A DNA stretch of 64,000 nt from Myxococcales bacterium. Lineage in GTDB: Bacteria > Myxococcota_A > Polyangia > Polyangiales > Ga0077539. A program made the translations under genes and the position numbers. Below the pieces are notes generated by a model that ran no database searches, was not told the DNA's origin, and saw only the letters and a list, made by a program, of their open reading frames with translations. Of the stretch, positions 23,494-30,326 are shown one piece after another. Every line of letters begins with the position of its first letter. Positions within the stretch are counted from its first letter, which is position 1. The stretch covers positions 62,001-126,000 of the forward strand of contig JAEUKI010000024.1 in the NCBI GenBank assembly GCA_016793325.1, given 5' to 3'.

Positions 23494-24246
23494 GTGGCAG
23501 CGCGCACGTTCGTGATCGGTGACATTCACGGCGAGTTCGAGCACTTGAACCGCCTGCTCGCGAAGCTCCCGCCGGTCGACGCGGACGACTCGATCGTGTT
23601 TCTGGGGGACTACCTCGATCGCGGCCCGGATTCGAAGCGCGTCCTGCACACGGTCATGCAGATGGAGAAGACGCTGCCGTGCCACGTCTTTCCGCTGCGA
23701 GGCAACCACGAGGACGGTTGGATCCGCGTGATCGACCAGGGGTGGCCCGAGTTCTTGCTGCCTGCGCCGAACGGGTGCTTCGCGGCGATGCGCTCGTTCA
23801 CCGGCGGACCTCCTCCGGTGAAGGGAACGTTTCCGAGCTCAGAAGAGTGGTCCGTGATGGAGCGCGGATCGTTCTTCTCGGACGAAGAGAAGGCCTGGTT
23901 GAAGAGCTTGCCGTATTGGTACGAAGACGATCACGGGATCTACGTCCACGCGGGGCTCATGCTGAAGAACGGCGAGTACCTCCACCCGAGCGCGACGCAG
24001 CCCGAGACCGCCCTGCTCTGGACGCGCTCGAAGGCGTTCTTCACGGACTACCGCGGAAAGCACGTCGTCGTGGGACACACAAAAACAACGACGCTCCCGC
24101 AAGAGCTCTCGTCCTTTACGCCCGAAGACCCCACAGACCTCTGGGCGGGGCCGTGCGTGACGGCGATCGACACAGGCTCGGGCAGCGGAGGGTTTCTCAC
24201 CGCGCTCGAGCTCCCGTCGAAGCGCGTGTACGAGTCGAGGTCGTGA
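23494..24246 (+). CDS. PPP-family metallophosphoesterase (Ser/Thr phosphatase type)
   Basis: The three metal-binding motifs of the PPP family are complete: GDIHGE (9-14), GDYLDRGPDS (38-47) and GNHEDG (70-75), followed by conserved His residues in HAGLML and VGHTKT. The product (250 residues from GTG 23494; a GTG at 23473 would add seven) should dephosphorylate phosphoproteins or bis-nucleoside polyphosphates. In this genome it may oppose the Hanks kinases, though this is inferred. It lacks a signal peptide. Its TGA overlaps the ATG of the peroxidase gene by one base, which implies translational coupling. Confidence 0.9.
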   Translation: MAARTFVIGDIHGEFEHLNRLLAKLPPVDADDSIVFLGDYLDRGPDSKRVLHTVMQMEKTLPCHVFPLRGNHEDGWIRVIDQGWPEFLLPAPNGCFAAMRSFTGGPPPVKGTFPSSEEWSVMERGSFFSDEEKAWLKSLPYWYEDDHGIYVHAGLMLKNGEYLHPSATQPETALLWTRSKAFFTDYRGKHVVVGHTKTTTLPQELSSFTPEDPTDLWAGPCVTAIDTGSGSGGFLTALELPSKRVYESRS

Positions 24247-26093
24247 TGGATCCGTGCTCGCGTAGGAATTTATCTGCTGTCTCGATTGTGTGTGCGATCG
24301 CTCTCGGGTGCTCGACGCCGACGCCCGCCCCCCTCGACGCCGCGGACGCATCGACGCCCGACGCCGCGCTCACAGACGTCCCGTCCGATAGGGTCTCGCT
24401 CAATCCGCACTGCGGCGCGGACGGAAGGCCGACCGTCGCGTACCCGCCCGGCCCCTACGAGATCATCGACGAGGCCGTGCTCCCGGACCTGCCGTTCGAC
24501 GATGGGCGCGGAGCCACCGTGCGGCTCTCGCAGTTCTTCGAGCCGTGCGCCGACCGAGCGCGCTTCGTGGTCCTGCGCCAGATGGGCGCGTGGAGCGGTC
24601 CCTCTCAGTGGCACGCTGGGCATACGGCGCGCGCGCTGCGAGCGCTCGGTGATCGCGCGACCGTCATCGACCTGCTCGCGCTCGGGAGGGACAACTTGCC
24701 CGCGGACGTGGGCGAGCTCGACGCGTGGAAACAGCGCTTCGCCAGCACGATGACCGAGGGTCAGCGCGTGTTGCTCGACCCGGCGTACACGCTCCGCGCG
24801 GTGTTCATCGGCATCCGTCACTTGCCCGTGGTGCTCGTGGTCGACCGTCGAACGATGCGCGCCGTTCGCATCTTGGTGGCGCCCACAGCGCACACGCTCG
24901 ACGACGAGCTCGCCCGCGTCGTCGCGCGATCCGAGGGGCGCCCGCCGCCCGCGCACATGCCGCACACCGACGAGCACGAGCTGTCCGAGGATCAGTGGGA
25001 CATGCTGCGCGAGATCGCGAGGATTCCCGCGCCGCCTCCGTCGCCTACCAATCGGTATGCAGACGATCCGCGCGCGGCGGCGCTCGGCGAGCGGCTCTTC
25101 GGCGACGCGGCGCTCTCGCCCGGAGGCGTCTCGTGCGCGAGCTGTCACCAAGCGTCACGAGACTTCACCGACGCGCGCGCGACCGGCGAAGGCGTGGCGT
25201 TCGCACGCGGAGCGCGCAACACACCCACGGTGCGCTACGCGCCGTACACCCGATGGCTCTTTTGGGACGGGCGCTCGGACTCGCTGTGGTCGCAAGCGCT
25301 CGGACCCATCGAGAACCCGATCGAGATGCGCTCGTCGCGTCTTCGCGTCGCGCACCAGGTGTTCGATCGCTATCGCGCGGAGTACGAAGCGCTGTTCGGG
25401 CCGCTCCCGCCGCTGGGGGACGCAGCGCGATTTCCGCCCGACGGTCGCCCCGGCGAGCCCGCGTACGACGCGATGCCCGAGGCCGATCGCGCCGCCGTCG
25501 ATCGCGTCTTCGTCAACGTCGGAAAGTCCATCGAGGCCTTCGAGCGCACGCTGCGATTCTCACCGAGCCCCGTCGATCGCTACGCGATGGGCGACGCGAG
25601 CGCGCTCGACCGAGAGCAGCGCGCGGGGCTGCATCACTTCTTCGCCAACGGGTGCATCCAGTGCCATCACGGCCCGATGCTCACCGATGACAGCTTTCAC
25701 AACATCGCGATGCCGTCGGGGCGCGAGGACGGCGCTGGGGATCGCGGTTGGATCGACGCGATCGCCATGGTGCCAGCCAACCCGTTCAACGCCGCGGGCG
25801 CGTTCAGCGACGCGCCGATGGAGCGCGGGCACTTGGAGCGCCTGCCGCGCGTGGCCCCTGCGAGCGCGCTCGGACAATTTCACACCCCAGGCCTCCGTGG
25901 AACGGCGCGCACCGGCCCCTGGGGCCACGGCGGTCGCTTCATGCAGCTCGACGACGTGATGCTCCACTACGCGAGCCAGCTCCGTCGCGGCGAGGTGCGC
26001 GCGCGCGTCGGCGAAGAGGACCTGCACCTCAGCGATTTTCACATGGACGCGCAGTCGATCCGCGAGCTGCGACGGTTCGTCGAAGCGCTGTGA
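24246..26093 (+). CDS. Redoxin-like domain fused to a MauG-type di-haem cytochrome c peroxidase
   Basis: The 615-residue lipoprotein (lipobox ALGC, Cys22) has an N-terminal thioredoxin-fold domain (about 75-225: VRLSQFFE, RARFVVLRQMGAWSGPSQWH, GQRVLLDPAYTLRAVFIG, LPVVLVVD) in which the usual CxxC is missing. A C-terminal di-haem peroxidase/MauG domain (about 270-615) follows, with two haem sites CASCH (297-301) and CIQCH (470-474) and the family motifs NTPTVR and GLRGTARTGPWGHGG. It should act in the periplasm or on the cell surface in peroxide reduction or substrate oxidation. GAGG lies five bases before the ATG, which overlaps the phosphatase stop. A TACC-N4-GGTA motif occurs at 25043-25054 but without the flanking GG. 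Confidence 0.9.
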   Translation: MDPCSRRNLSAVSIVCAIALGCSTPTPAPLDAADASTPDAALTDVPSDRVSLNPHCGADGRPTVAYPPGPYEIIDEAVLPDLPFDDGRGATVRLSQFFEPCADRARFVVLRQMGAWSGPSQWHAGHTARALRALGDRATVIDLLALGRDNLPADVGELDAWKQRFASTMTEGQRVLLDPAYTLRAVFIGIRHLPVVLVVDRRTMRAVRILVAPTAHTLDDELARVVARSEGRPPPAHMPHTDEHELSEDQWDMLREIARIPAPPPSPTNRYADDPRAAALGERLFGDAALSPGGVSCASCHQASRDFTDARATGEGVAFARGARNTPTVRYAPYTRWLFWDGRSDSLWSQALGPIENPIEMRSSRLRVAHQVFDRYRAEYEALFGPLPPLGDAARFPPDGRPGEPAYDAMPEADRAAVDRVFVNVGKSIEAFERTLRFSPSPVDRYAMGDASALDREQRAGLHHFFANGCIQCHHGPMLTDDSFHNIAMPSGREDGAGDRGWIDAIAMVPANPFNAAGAFSDAPMERGHLERLPRVAPASALGQFHTPGLRGTARTGPWGHGGRFMQLDDVMLHYASQLRRGEVRARVGEEDLHLSDFHMDAQSIRELRRFVEAL

Positions 26094-26100
26094 GCCACGC

Positions 26101-26718
26101 TCAACGGTGCTGAATGCTCGCGTGCGCGCTGTCGACGAGCCAGCGACAGAGCGCCCAGCCCGGGTCGTGCTGCTTCGAGATCGAGAGGGGCGCGATGCGC
26201 GCGAGGGCGTCCTTGGTGATGTCCTTGTTCGCGCGCTGGTAGCTGCGCCGCGCGTGATCCCACGCTTTTTCGCCGTCGCGATCGAGCTCGAAGCTCTTTC
26301 CGAGCGTGCTGTTCGACCCGAGCGCGCCCCAGGTGATCCACTGGGGTTTGTCCGGCGCGGCTGCGCCGCGGCCGATGGTCGCGAGCGTCGTGACGAACTC
26401 GTCCACGCACACGCCGACGAAGATGTAGTTCTTCTTCGGGTCGAACACGCCGTGCTCGGAGAGGCCTCCGATGGCCATGTCCGCCGAGCACTCGCCGTCG
26501 ATGTACGCCTCGAACGCGCGCTCGTAGCGCACGCGATCGGGCTCGTGCTTCTTGTGCTTGGGCGCTTCGTCGAGCAGCGCGGCGAAGATCTGCTCGGACG
26601 TCGCGAGCTCATCGAGGCCGATCGACTTGCAAAATCCCTGGTGAAGCGCGAGGGCGGCCTCGGGCTTCAGCGGCGCGCCCACGCAGATGCGCCCGTACAT
26701 TTCGTAGCTCGTCGCCAT
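26101..26718 (-). CDS. Unknown protein, third gene of the bfd-bfr operon
   Basis: The 205-residue soluble protein has no signal peptide and no recognised motif. Visible features are a C-terminal Trp-rich region (GWALCRWLVDSAH), four scattered Cys and a charged middle (DEAPKHKKHEPDRVRYERAF). It starts six bases after the bacterioferritin stop with GGGGTGA just upstream of the ATG, so it belongs to the iron operon. A role in iron storage or release is suggested only by this position. It is convergent with the peroxidase gene, seven bases between the ends. Confidence 0.65.
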   Translation of the reverse strand: MATSYEMYGRICVGAPLKPEAALALHQGFCKSIGLDELATSEQIFAALLDEAPKHKKHEPDRVRYERAFEAYIDGECSADMAIGGLSEHGVFDPKKNYIFVGVCVDEFVTTLATIGRGAAAPDKPQWITWGALGSNSTLGKSFELDRDGEKAWDHARRSYQRANKDITKDALARIAPLSISKQHDPGWALCRWLVDSAHASIQHR

Positions 26719-26724
26719 GGTCGA

Positions 26725-27210
26725 TCACCCCGCAGGATTCGCTTCGTGCACTTGCGCGGCGAGGTAGAGGTCCTGGCCGAGCGTCGCGAGCTCGCGCTGT
26801 TGCGCCTCGAGCCACTGGAGAAAGACCTGCTCCTTGGCGAGCTGACCTTCGGCGAGCTCGGCCGTTCCGTGGTCGTTGTGGGCGAGGGCTGTGCGCGCGA
26901 GCTCTTCGAGCTTTGCGCAGAGCTCTTGCTGCAGCGCGAGGTCGAGCGAGAGCTGCTCGATCGGCCCTTCGGCCGCGCCGATCTTCGCGATGCGCTGCAG
27001 GTTGGGGAGCCCTTCGAGGAAGAGCACCCGCGCGATGACCGGCTCTGCTTCGCGCATCACGTGGATCGACTGCTTGTACGCGGCGCGCGCGAGCCGGAGA
27101 AAGCCCCGGTGTTCGTGCACCTTCGCCGCGAGAAAGAGCTGGTTGATCGCGGTGAGCTGCGCGGTGAGCGTTGCGTTGAGCGCGTCGACGACTTGCTTGT
27201 GACCCTTCAT
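26725..27210 (-). CDS. bfr: Bacterioferritin lacking most ferroxidase ligands
   Basis: From ATG 27210 the 161-residue protein (MKGHKQVVDALNATLTAQLT) aligns with E. coli Bfr along its length without gaps, including ILFLEGLPNLQ-type helix sequence. The haem-ligating Met52 is kept. Five of the six ferroxidase ligands are changed: Glu18 to Gln, Glu51 to Val, His54 to Glu, Glu94 to Gln and His130 to Phe; only Glu127 remains. It should still fold into the 24-mer four-helix shell but not oxidise iron by itself, so it probably pairs with a catalytic subunit encoded elsewhere or serves haem-based iron release. It follows bfd by 16 bases. Confidence 0.92.
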   Translation of the reverse strand: MKGHKQVVDALNATLTAQLTAINQLFLAAKVHEHRGFLRLARAAYKQSIHVMREAEPVIARVLFLEGLPNLQRIAKIGAAEGPIEQLSLDLALQQELCAKLEELARTALAHNDHGTAELAEGQLAKEQVFLQWLEAQQRELATLGQDLYLAAQVHEANPAG

Positions 27211-27226
27211 CGTGTGCGGGCGAACA

Positions 27227-27448
27227 CTACCGCGTCGCGCTCGCGGATGCTGCACGGTGTGCGCGCGGGCAGTGATCGCAGTCGCTCGCGTCGTGCTTGT
27301 CGAGCATCGTTTGGATCTCGTCGCGGCACGATCCGCAGTCGCCGCCAGCGCCGCACTCGAGCGTCACTTCATCGACGGTCGACGCGCCTGCGTCGATCGA
27401 TGCGCGGATCCGAGACTGAGTGACGACGCGACAGATGCACACGTACAT
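27227..27448 (-). CDS. bfd: Bacterioferritin-associated ferredoxin
   Basis: The 73-residue product from ATG 27448 starts MYVCICRVVTQSRIRASIDA and has the BFD-type [2Fe-2S] cysteines: Cys4 and Cys6 (CxC) and a later CGSC pair (GDCGSCRDEI). Bfd donates electrons through the bacterioferritin haem to release stored iron. Its place directly before bfr fits, and the retained haem Met52 of that bacterioferritin is consistent with electron delivery. The frame is open further upstream, but this start matches the family. A good promoter lies 60 bases upstream. Confidence 0.88.
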   Translation of the reverse strand: MYVCICRVVTQSRIRASIDAGASTVDEVTLECGAGGDCGSCRDEIQTMLDKHDASDCDHCPRAHRAASASATR

Positions 27449-27507
27449 GAGCGCCTCGAAGGGGGAGTCTCTCGGGCCGCGACCATCGCCGGACCGCGAG
27501 AGCAACG

Positions 27508-27536
27508 TGTCTACCGATGTTGAGAGTCGGTTTCAA
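27508..27536 (-). promoter_or_regulatory. Promoter of the bfd-bfr operon
   Basis: On the minus strand TTGAAA (27531-27536) is followed after 17 bases by TAGACA (27508-27513). Transcription would start near 27501, about 52 bases before the bfd ATG. No convincing Fur box is visible around it. Confidence 0.55.
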
Positions 27537-27761
27537 GACTAGCATTCATCGTTCTGTCGACAAGTGGACTTTTCTTGGGTTGGGGGGCCTTGGTGGGGCT
27601 TTGTAGGTTAGCAAGAAGGTAATGGTCGCCGGGGATGCGTCGCTGTTAGTGTGGTCTTCGAGGCGTCGGGAGGGTTCGGTGGCGACGCCGACGACCGACG
27701 GTTCGCCATCGAGGAGAACGGCAGCGATGAACACGGCGATCGAGATCGAGCGGGGGCTGCG
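27537..27761. other. Intergenic region between bfd and the FIST gene
   Basis: This stretch contains a GT-rich run on the plus strand (27575-27605) and no ORF that looks genuine. A plus-strand promoter for the FIST gene must lie here but none could be picked with confidence. Confidence 0.5.
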
Positions 27762-28958
27762 ATGACGCTCCGCGCACAGAGCTTCGCAACGGACGGAACC
27801 GCGCAAGACGCCGCCCGCGCGTTGATCGACGGCGCGCGTCGAGCGTTCGGGCCCGACGGGCCTCGGCTGCTCTTCGTGTTCGCGTCGACGACGCAGCCGC
27901 TCGGCGCGCTCGCTGGGGCGCTTCGAGAGGGGCTTCCGAAGACGACGATCCTGTCCGCCTCGACGGCGGGCGAATTTACCGAGCGCGGCGACCGAAAGAG
28001 CGGCGTCGCGGCGCTCGCGCTGCACTGCGACGACGATGAATTCGTGTGCTCGGGCGGGATCGCCACGGGGCTCTCGAGCGACCCCGACGTCGCCGTCGCG
28101 CGCGCCCTCGAAGGACAGCCGCTCGCGGTCGAGGGCTACCCGCACCAGACCGCGGTGCTCTTGCTCGATCCGCTCGCAGGCCACGCAGAAGAAGCAGCCC
28201 TTTTGCTCGCGACGCGGCTCGGCGAGCACGCGCGCATCGCGGGCGGCGCGGCGGGCGACGACCTCGCGATGAAGCTCACGCACGTCGGATACAACGGCGT
28301 CGTGTCGAGCGACGCGGCGGTGGTCGCGCTCGTGCACAGCAAGCACCCGATCGGGATCGGCGTGAAGCACGGGCACCGCTCGTTTACCGAGCCGTTTACC
28401 ATCACCAGCGCGAGCGGCTCGCTCGTCCGATCCATCGAAGGAAAGCCCGCGTGGCCCTTCTGGCGCGAGCTCGTCCGTGACGAAGCCGAGCGCGCGGGCT
28501 ACGACGTCGACGTGCTCGACCCCTCGAAGCTCGGCGCGCTGCTCTTGCAGTTCGAAGGCGCCCTCGACGTCGGCAGCGAGCTCAAGGTGCGCGCCCCGCT
28601 GGCGCTCGAGGGCGACGCGATTCGCTTCGCGTGCGAGATCCCCGAGGGCGCGCGGCTCAGGATCACGCAGAGCAGCGCGGAGGCGCAGGTCGCGAGCGCG
28701 CTCGAGGCCGCGCGGCTCGCCAAGGGTCAGCTCGGCGGCGCGAAGGTCGCGGGCGCGGTCGTGTTCGATTGCATCTGCCGCAACTTGATTTTGGGTGCGC
28801 AGTTCGACGCCGCGGTCAAGGGCATCTCGACGGCGCTCGACGGGGCGCCGATCGCGGGCTTCGAGACGTACGGCGAGATCGCGCTCGTCGAAGGCGACCT
28901 CAGCGGGTTTCACAATACGACCAGCGTCGTGTTGGCCTTTGGAGCCGCGGATGGCTGA
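27762..28958 (+). CDS. FIST-domain sensor protein
   Basis: The 398-residue protein consists only of FIST_N (about 30-200: LLFVFASTTQPLGALAGAL, ILSASTAGEFTERGDR, IAGGAAGDDLAM) and FIST_C (about 215-395: GYDVDVLDPSKLGALLLQFEG, VVFDCICRNLILG, IAGFETYGEIAL, NTTSVVLAFG). FIST domains bind small ligands, possibly amino acids, and are usually coupled to kinases, chemoreceptors or cyclic-di-GMP enzymes. Here no output domain is present, so a partner must carry the signal. The start at ATG 27762 is chosen by domain boundary; the frame is open further upstream. It overlaps the next gene by eight bases. Confidence 0.87.
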   Translation: MTLRAQSFATDGTAQDAARALIDGARRAFGPDGPRLLFVFASTTQPLGALAGALREGLPKTTILSASTAGEFTERGDRKSGVAALALHCDDDEFVCSGGIATGLSSDPDVAVARALEGQPLAVEGYPHQTAVLLLDPLAGHAEEAALLLATRLGEHARIAGGAAGDDLAMKLTHVGYNGVVSSDAAVVALVHSKHPIGIGVKHGHRSFTEPFTITSASGSLVRSIEGKPAWPFWRELVRDEAERAGYDVDVLDPSKLGALLLQFEGALDVGSELKVRAPLALEGDAIRFACEIPEGARLRITQSSAEAQVASALEAARLAKGQLGGAKVAGAVVFDCICRNLILGAQFDAAVKGISTALDGAPIAGFETYGEIALVEGDLSGFHNTTSVVLAFGAADG

Positions 28959-29520
28959 AGGTCGAAGCAAGCGCTGGACGCTCGACGCGCTCGTCACGAT
29001 GCTCGCGCCCGCGGTGGGCGCCGAGCGCGCTCGCGCGTCGGTGTTGTCGGCGTTGGCTTCGCTCGGGCTCGCTGAGCACTCGATCGACGAGGACAGCGCG
29101 CGTCGTGTGTTTCAGTTCTTGCAGGGCGCGGGCGGGCTCACGGGCATCGCGTCGCGCCGCGCGCTCGCGACCATGTCGATCGGCGAAGACCCCGAACCCG
29201 CCACGCCCGAGCCGCTGATGCGCGCGATGGTCAACGCGGACATCACGCCCGCGCGAGGGCTCCCCGCGGTCAACGCGATGACGGCCTACGGCAGCGCGGT
29301 CACCGTGACGCGGGCGGACATCGTGGACTTGCTCGCGCACGCGGTCGGCAAGTCCGTGGCCGAGTCGGCGGTCGAGCGGGCGTCGGTCGCGGTGGGGTTC
29401 GGGGCGGTCGGGACCGTTCAATCCGCGATGCGCGTGCTCGAGACGATCGCGCAGGAGCCCGGTCTCGTCGGGATCACCGCCCGGTTTGCGAAAGCTCGCC
29501 TCGCGCTGCGCGGAAAATAG
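28951..29520 (+). CDS. Unknown protein translationally coupled to the FIST sensor
   Basis: The 189-residue helical, Ala-rich protein has no signal peptide or membrane segment. Its ATG is inside the last codons of the FIST gene (eight-base overlap), so the two are coupled and probably work together. The sequence has two weakly similar halves, each with an AVGxxxAxxxVxxA pattern (PAVGAERARASVLSALASLG; HAVGKSVAESAVERASVAVG), followed by short helices. The family was not recognised. It is a candidate output partner for the FIST sensor, by position only. Confidence 0.7.
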   Translation: MAEGRSKRWTLDALVTMLAPAVGAERARASVLSALASLGLAEHSIDEDSARRVFQFLQGAGGLTGIASRRALATMSIGEDPEPATPEPLMRAMVNADITPARGLPAVNAMTAYGSAVTVTRADIVDLLAHAVGKSVAESAVERASVAVGFGAVGTVQSAMRVLETIAQEPGLVGITARFAKARLALRGK

Positions 29521-29545
29521 CCGGACTTCTGCTATCCATCGGCGC

Positions 29546-30319
29546 GTGCGTAGAAGCTCCCTCTGCCTTGTCGCCGCTCTCGCCCTCGCCGCGTGCGCGA
29601 GCCCAACCAATCAACCGCCCTCGGACGCGGCCGACGTGGCGGACGTCGTCGACGCGACGCCGAGCTATCGGTGCGAACCGCGCCCTGTTCCCTGCGTCGA
29701 AGCGTCGATCTCGCGACTGCCGTTGCTGACCGAGCCCAACACCGGGACGATCACCACCGAGGGCGAGCTCACGGTGATCGACGCGACCGCCGGCGGTCGC
29801 ACGCCGACCGAGAGCTACCTCTACGCGCGGTTCACGCGCGAAGGGCTCGTCAAAGTCCCGCTGCACGACGAAGAGGCGCTCGCGTCGACCGAGTGGGACA
29901 TCGCCTTTCGACGGAGCGCGATCCGGTTGAATAGTGGTGTCTCGGGGCCCTCGTGCGTCGAGGGCACCGAGGCCCCCGAGGGCAGCACGTACGAGTCGCT
30001 CACCCGCGTCGCGCCGAGCACGGAGTTTCGTCGAGAGAGCTATTTCACGCCGGTCAACTGCTACTACGCGAGCGACGGTCAGGGCAACGGCGGACCAGGA
30101 ACGGTGCTCGCGGGCTTCTGGCGCTTCGGGAACGAGTGCGTGCAAATGACCGGAGAGACCTTCGTGATTCGCCTGCGCGACGATCGGCTCGTGAAGCTCC
30201 AGGTGCGCGGGTACTACAACCTCGACGTGCAGCAAGTTTGCGACGAGGGCGGCGAGGTTCCGAGGACGGACAACGGCGCGGCGACGGTGCGGCTGCGGTG
30301 GTCGTTTGTGTCGAGATGA
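29546..30319 (+). CDS. HmuY-like lipoprotein
   Basis: The 257-residue protein from GTG 29546 has a lipoprotein signal (RRSSLCLVAALALAACASP, lipobox LAAC) and a 'DA' linker. Its all-beta body carries the HmuY hallmarks: YLYARFTREGLVKVPLHDEE, STEWDIAFRRSAIRLNSGVS with a following Ser-Cys, and a C-terminal NGAATVRLRWSFVSR. HmuY proteins of Bacteroidetes and others capture haem on the cell surface. In myxobacteria the same fold is common without a TonB receptor beside it, as here, so haem binding is uncertain. It is convergent with the large glycosidase-like gene. Confidence 0.75.
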   Translation: MRRSSLCLVAALALAACASPTNQPPSDAADVADVVDATPSYRCEPRPVPCVEASISRLPLLTEPNTGTITTEGELTVIDATAGGRTPTESYLYARFTREGLVKVPLHDEEALASTEWDIAFRRSAIRLNSGVSGPSCVEGTEAPEGSTYESLTRVAPSTEFRRESYFTPVNCYYASDGQGNGGPGTVLAGFWRFGNECVQMTGETFVIRLRDDRLVKLQVRGYYNLDVQQVCDEGGEVPRTDNGAATVRLRWSFVSR

Positions 30320-30326
30320 CCCGCGG

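Noticed and set aside
25043..25054. TACC-AATC-GGTA in the peroxidase gene as another TetR site
   Set aside because: It lacks the flanking T and GG of the other sites, and its codons (ACC AAT CGG TAT) show no unusual choice, so chance is enough.
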